Of a DNA stretch of 42,281 nucleotides, positions 34,725 through 42,281 are shown one piece after another. Under the pieces are notes generated by a model. That model made no database searches. It worked only from the letters and a program-made list of their open reading frames with translations, and was not told where the DNA came from. The DNA is from an uncultured Bacilli bacterium (GTDB lineage: Bacteria; Bacillota_I; Bacilli_A; RFN20; DUOF01): assembly GCA_934101685.1 (NCBI GenBank), contig CAKORZ010000003.1, positions 1-42,281 on the forward strand, written 5' to 3'. The translations under genes and the position numbers were made by a program. The stretch's first letter is position 1, and every line of letters starts with the position of its first letter.

Positions 34725-34753
34725 TTGACATACTGTGTCAAAAAATGTAGAAT
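34725..34753 (+). promoter_or_regulatory. promoter with palindromic -35 region
   Basis: TTGACA (34725-34730) and TAGAAT (34748-34753) are 17 bases apart, 36 bases before the start of the next gene. The -35 box is one arm of the perfect inverted repeat TTGACATACTGTGTCAA (34725-34741), a candidate operator. Confidence 0.8.
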
Positions 34754-34788
34754 TAAATTAGATAATTATTCGTTAGAAGGTGAGAAAA

Positions 34789-35775
34789 ATGGCTAAAAAA
34801 GAAAGAAATACAGGATCTTCAAAATTTGTATCATTAGCTGATAGAAAGAAGTTTATATCTACTTATGAAAGTTCTAAATCAAGTTACTCACCTGAAACTT
34901 CAGAAAAAATAGATGACTATCTTTTTCAACTAAAAAGATTAGATGCATATAAATCATCATTATCTAACATCTTTTCCGTTTTATCAGATGAAAAGACATT
35001 ACCTAATGGAGAAAAGAAAAAGAAATATCCTGGAGAATATAAAGGATTTTTTGGAATACTAGCTTCAATAATTGGAACTCCATTTCTTATTGGTGTTGCT
35101 GCATATATACTTTCCATAAAAGCAGGTGGATTTTCTCAAATACTTTCGTCTGCTACATGGGCTGCTGCAATAGCTGCTGTAATTCCTGCTGCTATCATAT
35201 CTGCTATAGCAGGTGGTACTAGCTATATAGTTTCTAGAGTTTCTAATACTGAAGCAAAAATAAACAAGAAAAAGCAAAAATTTGATGAAAAAAATTTAGC
35301 TAGGGCTAGTGTAGGAAAAAAAGAAAAAAAATCAATACTATTTTCTATCGCTGAAAAGGTAAAAACAAGAAGATTGAATATGTCAAAAATGACTTATGAT
35401 ATGGAAGATTCAGCAGATAGAATTGCTTCTGGTGATTTTTCATTCTTTATGGATGATGGGAAATTAAAAGATTGTTTTAAATTTATACCATTTTGGAAAA
35501 GAAGAAAACTTCTTTCTACACTTGCTAAAATTAGTGAATGCAATGAAACCTTAAATAGACTTTCAATTATAAAAGATGATGTTGCAAAAGAAGCTTCTTC
35601 GTCTGGAACTGAAGCTAAAAAACCTACAGTTAAAGAAATTGATATTAAAGAAGAGATAATGGATACTAAAAGAAATAATAAAGGTGCTGAACCAGTTATC
35701 TCTGAATCGGTTGAGACTTCTACTTCTAAGAAAAAAGGAACTGAAAAAAGCAAAAAAAATTCAGGTAAAAGATAA
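34789..35775 (+). CDS. hypothetical membrane protein, 328 residues
   Basis: I recognise no family. A basic N-terminal cytoplasmic region (1-85) is followed by two transmembrane helices (about 87-108, FFGILASIIGTPFLIGVAAYIL, and about 118-145, alanine-rich). A long, charged, coiled-coil-like cytoplasmic tail rich in Lys, Glu and Ser then runs to the end. GAAGG lies eight bases before the ATG at 34789; an in-frame GTG three codons earlier is unlikely. It has its own promoter and terminator, so it is monocistronic. Confidence 0.65.
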   Translation: MAKKERNTGSSKFVSLADRKKFISTYESSKSSYSPETSEKIDDYLFQLKRLDAYKSSLSNIFSVLSDEKTLPNGEKKKKYPGEYKGFFGILASIIGTPFLIGVAAYILSIKAGGFSQILSSATWAAAIAAVIPAAIISAIAGGTSYIVSRVSNTEAKINKKKQKFDEKNLARASVGKKEKKSILFSIAEKVKTRRLNMSKMTYDMEDSADRIASGDFSFFMDDGKLKDCFKFIPFWKRRKLLSTLAKISECNETLNRLSIIKDDVAKEASSSGTEAKKPTVKEIDIKEEIMDTKRNNKGAEPVISESVETSTSKKKGTEKSKKNSGKR

Positions 35776-35792
35776 AAAGTTAATTAACAAAA

Positions 35793-35835
35793 GATAGTTT
35801 ACATACATATTATATTGTATTAGACTATCCTTTTT
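35793..35835 (+). terminator. terminator of the 328-residue membrane protein gene
   Basis: GATAGT and ACTATC with further pairing (GTAT with ATAC) enclose an AT-rich loop and are followed by CTTTTTA. It lies about 18 bases after the stop. Confidence 0.7.
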
Positions 35836-35906
35836 ATTTGTAGTAAATCTTTTATTAACACAAATAACTCTTATGAATAAAATATATTAGATAGGAGGTG
35901 TAATAA

Positions 35907-36095
35907 ATGTATTACTATGGAAATGGATATGGAGGAGCTCCAATGACTGGAGGATATTATCCATATGCACCTTACCCAGCTCAAAATAATGCTGGTAGTT
36001 TATGGGCTATAGTTTTAGTAATCTTTATACTATTTGTAATCATTGGCTGTGGTTGGGGTGGTAGAGGAGTAGGAAACTGGGGCGGATGTTGCTAG
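35907..36095 (+). CDS. YjcZ-type sporulation peptide
   Basis: A 62-residue peptide. A Tyr/Gly/Pro-rich N-terminal half is followed by a single hydrophobic helix (WAIVLVIFILFVIIGCGW) and a Gly-rich tail ending in two cysteines. Length and the FxLIVVLFILLIIxG-like helix fit the YjcZ family of small spore-associated membrane peptides. AGGAGGTG precedes the ATG. A strong terminator follows at 36122. Confidence 0.7.
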   Translation: MYYYGNGYGGAPMTGGYYPYAPYPAQNNAGSLWAIVLVIFILFVIIGCGWGGRGVGNWGGCC

Positions 36096-36121
36096 TCTTC
36101 TTACACTCTTGATAGTATTCT

Positions 36122-36150
36122 AGGAGGAATTTATCCTCCTTTTATATTTT
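36122..36150 (+). terminator. terminator of the YjcZ-type gene
   Basis: AGGAGGA and TCCTCCT form a 7-bp stem followed by TTTATATTTTTTT. Confidence 0.85.
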
Positions 36151-36220
36151 TTTGGACAAATGATTTTGAATGTCTAGTTAAAAATGATATACTCTTTGTG
36201 AGAAGGGGTGTATTTATAAA

Positions 36221-37075
36221 ATGAAAATAGCAATAAGTTCAGATTCAACTTGCGCAATATCTCAAGCAGAAGCTAAAGAGATGGGAATATACATTTTACC
36301 ATTAAATGTTATTGTTGATGGTAAAGAATATCATGATGATATAACTATTCATCAAAAGGAATTAAATAAGATGATGAGAGGAGGAAGTAAGATTCAAACT
36401 TCTACTCCTACTCCTATAGAAATAGAAAATTATTTTAATAAGATTTTTGAAAAAGGTTATGAAAAAATAATTCACTTTACTATATCTAGCAAATTATCTA
36501 GCATGAATAATTTATTTAACTTAACTTGTAAAAATCTATATGGTGATAAAGTTATTGTTATTGATTCATTAGGTGTTTGTTCATTTATGGGTAATTTAGT
36601 TAGAAGAGCTAAAAGACTTGCTGACGAAGGAAAAAGTGTTGAAGAAATAGTTACTAATGTAAACAAGTATATTAATAAAGATGAAATATTCTTTGTTCCT
36701 GAAAGTCTTACATTTCTAAAAAATGGCGGTAGAGTATCACCTACAGTTGCATTAATTGGAAATATGCTAGGCATTAAACCTTTCTTAAAATTCCATGATG
36801 GAGAAATTTTAAAGCAAGGAACTGTAAGAACATACAAAAAAGCATTCAATGAAATGATTGAAATTTATAAAGCTATGAATTTAAGCCCTGATGAGTATGA
36901 ATTCCATGTTGTAGAATTTGATTCTAATGATGCAGCAGATGAAGTAATAAAAATGCTTCAAGATGCATTCCCTGGTTTCAATATTGAAAGAACTCCTATT
37001 TCAATAAATGTATGTGCACATGCGGGACCTGGCACAATTGGTTTTGGTAGATGCACTAGATATGACATTGATTAA
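36221..37075 (+). CDS. DegV-family fatty-acid-binding protein
   Basis: A 284-residue DegV protein: the N-terminal SSDSTCAISQAEA, IQTSTPTPIE, FTISSKLSSM and LTFLKNGGRVSP motifs are all present. DegV/FakB proteins bind a fatty acid and present it to the kinase FakA. No fakA is in the window. GAGAAGGGGTG lies upstream of the ATG. It is monocistronic and ends at a hairpin shared with the convergent gene. Confidence 0.93.
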   Translation: MKIAISSDSTCAISQAEAKEMGIYILPLNVIVDGKEYHDDITIHQKELNKMMRGGSKIQTSTPTPIEIENYFNKIFEKGYEKIIHFTISSKLSSMNNLFNLTCKNLYGDKVIVIDSLGVCSFMGNLVRRAKRLADEGKSVEEIVTNVNKYINKDEIFFVPESLTFLKNGGRVSPTVALIGNMLGIKPFLKFHDGEILKQGTVRTYKKAFNEMIEIYKAMNLSPDEYEFHVVEFDSNDAADEVIKMLQDAFPGFNIERTPISINVCAHAGPGTIGFGRCTRYDID

Positions 37076-37097
37076 TAATTAATTAAATATGTATTAA

Positions 37098-37130
37098 AAA
37101 AGGAATTTCTTATTTGAAATTCCTTTTCTT
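37098..37130. terminator. bidirectional terminator between degV and the convergent gene
   Basis: AAAAGGAATTTC and GAAATTCCTTTT form a perfect 12-bp stem with flanking A and T runs, so it can serve both strands. Confidence 0.9.
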
Positions 37131-37667
37131 TTACTCACTAATTTTATATCTATCAAATCTTACTAATTTCCAAGTAAAATAATTTCCTTTTTCCATATCT
37201 TTTACAAATACTACTATACCTTTTTCTTTTTGATTTATTTCTTCACCATTTAACTTATAACTAACATTAGCATCTATTAAATAGTTCATATATCTTCCTT
37301 CATTCTCTAAATCGCATTTAGGAGCATAGTCTTCAAATGAATTAGCAAAATAACATTGATATTTTCCATTTCCAAACACTTCAGTTTTAGTAATTTTAAA
37401 TTTAAAATCACTAGTTCCTTCAAAATAATAATTATTATCTAAAGTTTTTACAAAGTTATCATATAAAACGTCATTGTTACTATTAGCCACAAAGTTTTTT
37501 ATTGCTTCCTCATTATTTTCATTAACTACTTTTGTAAAATACTTCATAGTTATTTTAGATGTAACTATTTTATCTCTTTTAGTATATATAACTCCTGAGG
37601 CTACTAAAAGAAATGCTATTATTAATACAAGTGCTATTTTCCATACAATATTCAAAGTTTTTTTCAT
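37131..37667 (-). CDS. membrane-anchored hypothetical protein, 178 residues
   Basis: One N-terminal transmembrane helix (about 8-28) is followed by an extracellular domain of about 150 residues with two cysteines (in KYQCYFANS and APKCDLENE). The pattern (a basic start, then helix, then MKYFTKVVNENNEEAIKNF) resembles NTF2-like exported proteins, but I cannot assign it. No lipobox is seen. It is convergent with degV and divergent from def. Confidence 0.6.
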   Translation of the reverse strand: MKKTLNIVWKIALVLIIAFLLVASGVIYTKRDKIVTSKITMKYFTKVVNENNEEAIKNFVANSNNDVLYDNFVKTLDNNYYFEGTSDFKFKITKTEVFGNGKYQCYFANSFEDYAPKCDLENEGRYMNYLIDANVSYKLNGEEINQKEKGIVVFVKDMEKGNYFTWKLVRFDRYKISE

Positions 37668-37783
37668 TACTATACACCTCTATTTTAGTATAGCAAACTC
37701 TTTTTCACTTACAAATAATTTTAAGATAATATTGAGAGTTTTTTATTTCTGGTATATACTAATTTAGTAAAGGATTTGATCAT

Positions 37784-38326
37784 ATGAAAGTATTTGATAT
37801 AGTTACAAACAGAAAATTTCTTCATGAAAAATGTAAAGAAGTTACTTTTCCTATGAAAGAAGAAGATATTAATTTATTAAAAGATATGGTTGAATATCTA
37901 GAAGTATCACAAAATGATGAACTTGCTGAAAAGTATAATATTAGACCTGGAGTTGGGTTAGCAGCAAATCAAGTTGGTGTTCAAAAAAGAATGATTGCTG
38001 TTTACTTTATAGAAAATGAAGAAGTAATGAAATATGCTTTAGTTAATCCACGTATTATATCTTATTCAGTTAAAATGTGTTGTTTAGATAGTGGTGAAGG
38101 GTGCTTGTCAGTACCTAAAGATGTTGAGGGATATGTATATCGTCACTATAAAGTTACAGTTAAGGGATTTGATGTTTTAACTAATAAAGAAGTTACTATT
38201 AAAGCAAAAGGATATTTAGCTATAATCCTTCAACATGAAATAGATCACCTTGAAGGTATACTATATGTAGATAAAATAGATAAAAAAGATCCATTTAAAA
38301 TTATTGAAGATGCAATTCTTATATAA
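37784..38326 (+). CDS. def: peptide deformylase
   Basis: A 180-residue type 2 deformylase with all three motifs: GVGLAANQVG (56-65), EGCLSV (Cys107) and HEIDH (151-155). It removes the formyl group from nascent proteins with a bound Fe or Zn. Complete. It has no close partner gene; fmt is not in the window. A tRNA operon follows on the same strand. Confidence 0.97.
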   Translation: MKVFDIVTNRKFLHEKCKEVTFPMKEEDINLLKDMVEYLEVSQNDELAEKYNIRPGVGLAANQVGVQKRMIAVYFIENEEVMKYALVNPRIISYSVKMCCLDSGEGCLSVPKDVEGYVYRHYKVTVKGFDVLTNKEVTIKAKGYLAIILQHEIDHLEGILYVDKIDKKDPFKIIEDAILI

Positions 38327-38340
38327 ATTTAAAGAAATGC

Positions 38341-38369
38341 TTGAAAAATCATTATAATTTGCTTATAAT
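38341..38369 (+). promoter_or_regulatory. promoter of the tRNA-Arg pair
   Basis: TTGAAA (38341-38346) and TATAAT (38364-38369) are 17 bases apart. The first tRNA starts 9 bases later. Confidence 0.85.
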
Positions 38370-38378
38370 GATTAACGT

Positions 38379-38455
38379 GTCCACATAGCTCAGCTGGATA
38401 GAGCAACGGCCTTCTAAGCCGTAGGTCGGGGGTTCGAATCCCTCTGTGGACGCCA
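38379..38455 (+). tRNA. tRNA-Arg (UCU)
   Basis: The acceptor GTCCACA pairs with TGTGGAC. The anticodon loop CTTCTAA gives UCU. CCA is encoded. Confidence 0.95.
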
Positions 38456-38476
38456 TTTTTATTTATAGACTAAGTT

Positions 38477-38553
38477 GCGTTCATAGCTCAGCTGGATAGA
38501 GTATTGGTCTACGAAACCAAGGGTCAGAGGTTCGAATCCTCTTGGACGCACCA
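38477..38553 (+). tRNA. tRNA-Arg (ACG)
   Basis: The acceptor GCGTTCA pairs with TGGACGC through one G-U pair. The anticodon loop CTACGAA on a TTGGT/ACCAA stem gives ACG, which is normally edited to ICG by TadA. CCA is encoded. Confidence 0.94.
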
Positions 38554-38567
38554 TATTTAGATATATC

Positions 38568-38594
38568 AAAGCCTAGTAATAGGCTTTTTATTTA
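38568..38594 (+). terminator. terminator after the two tRNA-Arg genes
   Basis: AAAGCCTA and TAGGCTTT form a perfect 8-bp stem with a four-base loop, followed by TTTTATTTATTTT. A third tRNA starts only about 15 bases downstream. Confidence 0.8.
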
Positions 38595-38601
38595 TTTTCT
38601 T

Positions 38602-38676
38602 GGGGATATAGTTTATCTGGTAAAACAATACGTTCGCAACGTATAGTGGCGAGTTCGAGTCTCGTTATCTCCACCA
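38602..38676 (+). tRNA. tRNA-Ala-like (CGC anticodon)
   Basis: All four arms fold: acceptor GGGGATA with TATCTCC, D-stem GTTT/AAAC, anticodon stem ATACG/CGTAT with loop TTCGCAA, and T-stem GCGAG/CTCGT. CCA is encoded. The acceptor keeps the G3-U70 pair that defines alanine identity, and the anticodon CGC reads GCG. It sits behind a terminator with no obvious promoter of its own. Confidence 0.82.
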
Positions 38677-38696
38677 AACACATTTATAAACAATAT

Positions 38697-38732
38697 AATC
38701 TCTATTCTATATAAAGTTTAGAGATTTTTTAT
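38697..38732 (+). terminator. terminator after tRNA-Ala
   Basis: AATCTCTA and TAGAGATT form an 8-bp stem followed by TTTTTTATT. Confidence 0.85.
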
Positions 38733-38823
38733 TATAAATATGTTCCATATAAAAATAAGTTAACTTTAACATATAATTTATTTATTTTTATAGTATTATT
38801 ATTTTATAAGGTGAGTGTAAGGT

Positions 38824-39738
38824 ATGATTAAAGAAATATTAAAAAATAAAGAACAGATTTATAATAATATAGGAAAAAACATTAATATTGACAGTATTAT
38901 AATTTATGATAATGGAGTTAAAGAAAGTTACTTTTTTAAAGATGATTCAATGCATGAAATGAGATCTATAAGTAAAGTTTTAATTGCTTTAGCATATGGC
39001 ATAGTATTAGATAGAAAACTTATATCATTAGATACTTTTATTTATCCTGCTTTATCAAAACTTAATGTAGATATTAGAAAAGAAAATTTAGAAAAAATAA
39101 AAAAATGGCAAGTAAAGCACTTACTTACTTATTCTTGTGGATATGGCAAGCAAATGTTTTCAGAAGAATATATTCAAGATTTAGATAAAAATAAATGCCT
39201 TGATTATGTTTTAAATTATGATTTGCCAAATGAAGTTGGAGAAAAATACACATACAATAATGCAGATATATTTTTATTATCAGTATTTTTTCAAGAACAA
39301 CTTGGAGAAAACATTAAAGACTTTATTGTAAGAGAGATTTTTAAGCCATTAAATATAAATGAATATGTATGGGATAATTATGGTAAATATTGTCCTGGAG
39401 GAACAGGATTATATATAACTCATGAAAGTTTGTTTAAAATTGGAGAGTTAATTTTAAATAAAGGTAAGTTTAATGAAAAACAAATAATTTCAAAAAGTTA
39501 TATTGAGGAAATGTGTAAAACGCAAATGTCAACTCCATATGCTGTTAAGCCTGAGAGAGTCTTGCCTAAATATGGTGTTGGCTATGTCATGCATATATCT
39601 AGAGATGGATACTTTTATAAAGATGGATCTAATGGTCAATATCTAATAGTAAATTTTAATAAGAACCAACTTATCACAATTCTTTCAACTGAGAAAGAAA
39701 TGCAATATGTAACAGAAGTTTTACGTGGTTTAATTTAA
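38824..39738 (+). CDS. beta-lactamase-fold serine hydrolase
   Basis: A 304-residue protein of the class C beta-lactamase/esterase family. The nucleophile motif S48-I-S-K51 (SxxK) lies in MRSISKVLIALAYG, and Y144-N-N146 (YxN) in KYTYNNADIF. A KDGSNGQYL segment stands in the place of the third motif. There is no signal peptide, so it is probably a cytoplasmic hydrolase and not a drug-resistance enzyme. The substrate is unknown. AAGGTGAG lies upstream of the ATG. Confidence 0.82.
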   Translation: MIKEILKNKEQIYNNIGKNINIDSIIIYDNGVKESYFFKDDSMHEMRSISKVLIALAYGIVLDRKLISLDTFIYPALSKLNVDIRKENLEKIKKWQVKHLLTYSCGYGKQMFSEEYIQDLDKNKCLDYVLNYDLPNEVGEKYTYNNADIFLLSVFFQEQLGENIKDFIVREIFKPLNINEYVWDNYGKYCPGGTGLYITHESLFKIGELILNKGKFNEKQIISKSYIEEMCKTQMSTPYAVKPERVLPKYGVGYVMHISRDGYFYKDGSNGQYLIVNFNKNQLITILSTEKEMQYVTEVLRGLI

Positions 39739-39814
39739 TAAGTTTTTTATTCATAAATAACATTGATTTTTTCTTCTAAATCTAATATATTTATCTATGT
39801 CAATTTAATATATC

Positions 39815-39882
39815 ATCGGAGAACCTGGGGCCGTAGCACCGTTCCGTAAAAACGGAAACAAGAGGTTGATAAGATGTTGAGT
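39815..39882 (+). ncRNA. probable guanidine-IV (mepA motif) riboswitch aptamer
   Basis: The leader contains GGAGAACCTGGGGCCGTAGC and then ACC. AACCT can pair with AGGTT, and a second stem TTCCGT/ACGGAA closes on a short A loop. A strong terminator follows at once, and the next frame is the start and tail of a MATE transporter. The guanidine-IV class (mepA motif) is known as a two-hairpin, transcription-controlling RNA upstream of MATE genes in Firmicutes. I recall the conserved core as resembling GGGGCCGUAGCACC, so the assignment rests on memory of the motif plus context. Confidence 0.65.
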
Positions 39883-39926
39883 GAGTTCGGTTATTACATT
39901 AATGTATAATCGGGCTTATTTTTTTA
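39883..39926 (+). terminator. expression-platform terminator of the riboswitch
   Basis: GAGTTCGGTTA pairs with TAATCGGGCTT (including G-U pairs), with an inner ACAT/ATGT stem, followed by ATTTTTTT. It separates the aptamer from the ribosome site AAAGGGTG of the next frame. Confidence 0.8.
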
Positions 39927-39942
39927 TTAAAGGGTGAACATT

Positions 39943-40131
39943 ATGAATAACATTATTACAATAGGTAGAGAGTTTGCAAGAACGCTTTTATTTCAAATTG
40001 CAACAATTCTTATTATGCCTATGATTTGGAAACTAAATGGAATTTGGCTTTCTGTTTTTGTGCCTGAAGCATTTGCACTTATTGTTACAATAGTTTGTTA
40101 CATTACAAAAAAGAAAAAATATCAATATTAA
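39943..40131 (+). pseudogene. MATE-family efflux transporter remnant (start joined to the C-terminal end)
   Basis: The 62-residue frame begins at an ATG with AAGGGTG nine bases upstream and reads through two membrane helices to GIWLSVFVPEAFALIVTIV and a lysine-rich end. This matches only the last two helices of MATE exporters, which are normally about 450 residues. An internal deletion that kept the riboswitch, ribosome site and reading frame explains it. It may still make a two-helix peptide, but drug or guanidine export is unlikely. Confidence 0.7.
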
Positions 40132-40274
40132 ATTTATGATTACACATGTTAAAATTACCCTAATTTATTACTCAAAATCCTATACAATCATTTTTAACTA
40201 TAAACTAAATTAAATTCATGTTGTTACAGCACATATCATGTGTTATAATTTTTTTGTAAAGGATGTTGATAGAA

Positions 40275-41774
40275 ATGATAGATTTAAAGAAAATTATTAT
40301 ACCTACCAATTTAATAAACTACACCAATGAAACAAAGAACTCATATAGTGAGTGCTATAAAACTCGCGATTTAGTATTTGTAAAAGCACTTGATGATATA
40401 GATGAAGAGTTTCCACTATTAAATATAGCGTATTCTTCATATTATGCATATGTAAATTGTGCAGGATATTTTATGCATAGCGATGGTGAATCTGTTCCAT
40501 ATTGGCTTAGATCTTCCACCTCAAAAGATCAAATTTTTTCTAATCAACTTGGATATGCTAGATGGGTTGATGAAAATGGGCGTAATTCAGATCATTCAAT
40601 GTTTGAGGCTTTTGATACTTTTTCTTCTGTAGCTATATCAACACGTCCTTGTATCAACATCGATATAAAGAAAACAATAAAAGAAGTTGGCGGCGTAGAA
40701 AACTTAATCATTGAATCTTATTCTATAAATGGCAAAATTGTAATGTTTACTATTGAACTTGGTGAATACCCTAAAAGCAAAGCAGAAAATAGCGATGAAT
40801 TAGAAAAATTATTTCAACATAACATGTTAAAACCAACTGGGAAAATTTATACTGGGGTATGTCTACCAACAAAACACCCTTCTTTTATGCAAAACCCTGA
40901 ATTTGAATACAATGGTAAAAAATATGTTCGAGTAATATCACTTGAAAATTCAACACTTCGTCATAATAAAAGCAGTACTCATGGACAAGCTGTTTGGATT
41001 GTAGTTGAACCTATTAAATGGACAATAAAGAATTGGGAAAGTCTTCCAAAAAGTATTAATCCAACTGGTGATGGTAGCGATAATTTTATGGAATTAGAAT
41101 CAACTGACGCAATTATAAGTGGTATTCCTTTTAATTTCCCTCATCTTCATAATAATGATGATTTGGAAAAAATAGTTATGTGGCAAAATAGTTTGTTACG
41201 TGCATATCTAAATGGTTATCCTCCACAAATTGCTTATACAAATGGTGATAAAAATTATGCTATTGATGTTGCATATGACTTTAAAGGCAAAGGATTTATT
41301 GATGAAGCATTTATTATTAATAGTCCTTATACTCCTGTCAATGAGGAAAAAGTAGCATCAAATTTAAAATTTAAAGAATGGCTTAATAATTTTGCTATTC
41401 CTAAAAAGTTACATCCATTATTAATAAACTACATTATGTATAAATATAAACAATCTTATGATGAATCAGCCCAAAAAATCTATTCATCAGAATTTACAGA
41501 AAAAGCTCTTGATAAAGAAGCTTATATTGATCCTTCAAATGAGAATCATTGGTTATATCTTTCTAGTGCACTTTATAAACTTGATGATATATTAAGTAAA
41601 AAAACACATCCTAATGAAAAAATATCATCAATAGTTTCTCCTTACCGTATGGTTGATGGTTACCTTAAATCGAACTTTGGAAATGGCTTTGCTCTTGATT
41701 TTATGGATTATTATTTTTACTATGCGATTCATCATCGTGAACATGAGCAAAAGGAATTATCAAAGGTAAAATAA
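40275..41774 (+). CDS. hypothetical protein with DUF6273-like segments
   Basis: About 499 residues from the ATG at 40275; the ATG at 40263 lies almost on top of the AAAGG site and is less likely. The region ESVPYWLRSST...ISTRPCINI resembles DUF6273 (W-L-R-S with a terminal R-P). A second similar unit carries AVWIVVEPIKWTIKNWESLP. DUF6273 units are common in gut Firmicutes, with unknown function. The C-terminal 170 residues (YMYKYKQSYDESAQKIY and following) are helical and unassigned. No signal peptide or membrane helix. It ends at a strong terminator. Confidence 0.65.
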   Translation: MIDLKKIIIPTNLINYTNETKNSYSECYKTRDLVFVKALDDIDEEFPLLNIAYSSYYAYVNCAGYFMHSDGESVPYWLRSSTSKDQIFSNQLGYARWVDENGRNSDHSMFEAFDTFSSVAISTRPCINIDIKKTIKEVGGVENLIIESYSINGKIVMFTIELGEYPKSKAENSDELEKLFQHNMLKPTGKIYTGVCLPTKHPSFMQNPEFEYNGKKYVRVISLENSTLRHNKSSTHGQAVWIVVEPIKWTIKNWESLPKSINPTGDGSDNFMELESTDAIISGIPFNFPHLHNNDDLEKIVMWQNSLLRAYLNGYPPQIAYTNGDKNYAIDVAYDFKGKGFIDEAFIINSPYTPVNEEKVASNLKFKEWLNNFAIPKKLHPLLINYIMYKYKQSYDESAQKIYSSEFTEKALDKEAYIDPSNENHWLYLSSALYKLDDILSKKTHPNEKISSIVSPYRMVDGYLKSNFGNGFALDFMDYYFYYAIHHREHEQKELSKVK

Positions 41775-41786
41775 TAAAATATTTTT

Positions 41787-41824
41787 AAAAAGGTTTATTT
41801 CATAAATTAAACCTTTTTTATTTT
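41787..41824 (+). terminator. terminator of the DUF6273-like gene
   Basis: AAAAAGGTTTA and TAAACCTTTTTT form an 11-bp stem followed by ATTTTT. Confidence 0.9.
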
Positions 41825-41890
41825 TCATTTATCTAATTATTATTGAATAAATAAAAAATAATTAATGATATAATATTCATGGTGGTAAAA

Positions 41891-42281
41891 ATGTTAGATT
41901 ATGCTAATAATGAAATAAAATTTTCTCAATGTCCATGTTGTGGCTACGCTAAGGGAGAGTTTTCTTTACCTTGTGGTATGATATATCAAAATGAAGATTT
42001 TACCATCTCTCAAGATTGGGAATTACCTATTGCTGGATTTATTGTTGTTTGTCCAGTAAAAAAGCATGTAGAAAAATTGTCTGAATTAAGCGATGACACT
42101 GTATCTAAAATGTATAAATTAATTAAATGTATTGAAAAAGTATTAATAGAAAATAACATTGCAGAAAGATTTAGTATTATTTTTGAAGAGAAAAAAGGTG
42201 TTCATTTGCATGTATGGATTATGCCTTTGTATAATTGGATGATGGAAATTAGTAATAATGATCCAGTTAAGCACATAAGTG
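41891..42281 (+). CDS. HIT-family protein, N-terminal part (runs off the right edge)
   Basis: The 130 visible codons begin MLDYANNEIKFSQCPCCGYA; the gene continues beyond the window. A CPCC pair near the N-terminus could bind zinc. AGFIVVCPVKKHVEKLSEL and GVHLHVWIMPLYNW fit histidine-triad hydrolases (H-x-H-x-x), with the third His of the strict triad replaced by Met or Pro here. The family hydrolyses or transfers nucleotides; this branch is atypical. GGTGG precedes the ATG at 41891; an in-frame ATG at 41879 lies too close to that site. Confidence 0.7.
   Translation, partial: MLDYANNEIKFSQCPCCGYAKGEFSLPCGMIYQNEDFTISQDWELPIAGFIVVCPVKKHVEKLSELSDDTVSKMYKLIKCIEKVLIENNIAERFSIIFEEKKGVHLHVWIMPLYNWMMEISNNDPVKHIS

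Noticed and set aside
35065..35753. Minus-strand frames under the 328-residue membrane gene
   Set aside because: The plus-strand gene has a consensus promoter, ribosome site and terminator; the antisense frames have none.
38824..39738. Beta-lactamase resistance gene
   Set aside because: It has SxxK and YxN motifs but no signal peptide. Family members like this are usually esterases or peptidases of unknown substrate.

Overview
The window looks like a chromosome segment of a low-GC, spore-forming Firmicute (Bacillota). The base composition is strongly AT-rich, UGA is used as a stop codon, and there is an alpha/beta-type small acid-soluble spore protein, a GerW/YtfJ-type protein and a YjcZ-type peptide. 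The trmFO-xerC pair and the rpsP-KH pair are also typical of this group. I cannot name the species.

Left part (1-23.7 kb): an accessory, defence-rich island, almost entirely on the minus strand. From left to right it holds: the start of an ArsR-type repressor with a palindromic operator; an AbiEi/AbiEii toxin-antitoxin pair; a three-gene radical-SAM peptide locus; a two-gene operon in which both proteins carry a HEPN-like R-x4-H motif; a membrane-anchored HNH nuclease; a zinc-hook AAA/ABC ATPase of RloC/PrrC-like layout; a flavin reductase-like protein; a C69 dipeptidase; a RhuM-Fic protein; a decayed membrane gene; two unknown conserved proteins; an IS200 tnpA relic; a three-gene locus with a nuclease-DGQHR fusion, a small protein and an adenine methylase; a frameshifted reverse transcriptase; and a holin-like type I toxin.

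The most striking locus is 1930-4956. Two radical SAM proteins are translationally coupled to a protein with an RiPP-like leader, fourteen uninterrupted Tyr-X-Asn/Asp/Glu triplets plus one more after a two-residue gap, and then a Hint (hedgehog/intein-type) self-processing domain beginning at a Gly-Cys junction. The triplets match the aromatic-X-X substrate pattern of cyclophane-forming radical SAM enzymes. The Hint domain could replace the usual peptidase. I know of no described system with this combination.

Boundary (23.7-24.2 kb): a five-tRNA operon (Ile, Asn, Glu, Thr, Leu on the minus strand) with a textbook promoter separates the island from the core.

Right part (24.2-42.3 kb): mostly core genes. 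These are nrnA-like, ackA, a TPR protein, the ytfJ/ytfI-like pair, a spore protein, thiI, rpsP-khpA, trmFO-xerC, degV, def and three tRNAs. The right end is again more variable: a beta-lactamase-fold hydrolase, a probable guanidine-IV (mepA) riboswitch in front of a 62-residue MATE remnant, a large unknown protein and a truncated HIT-family gene.
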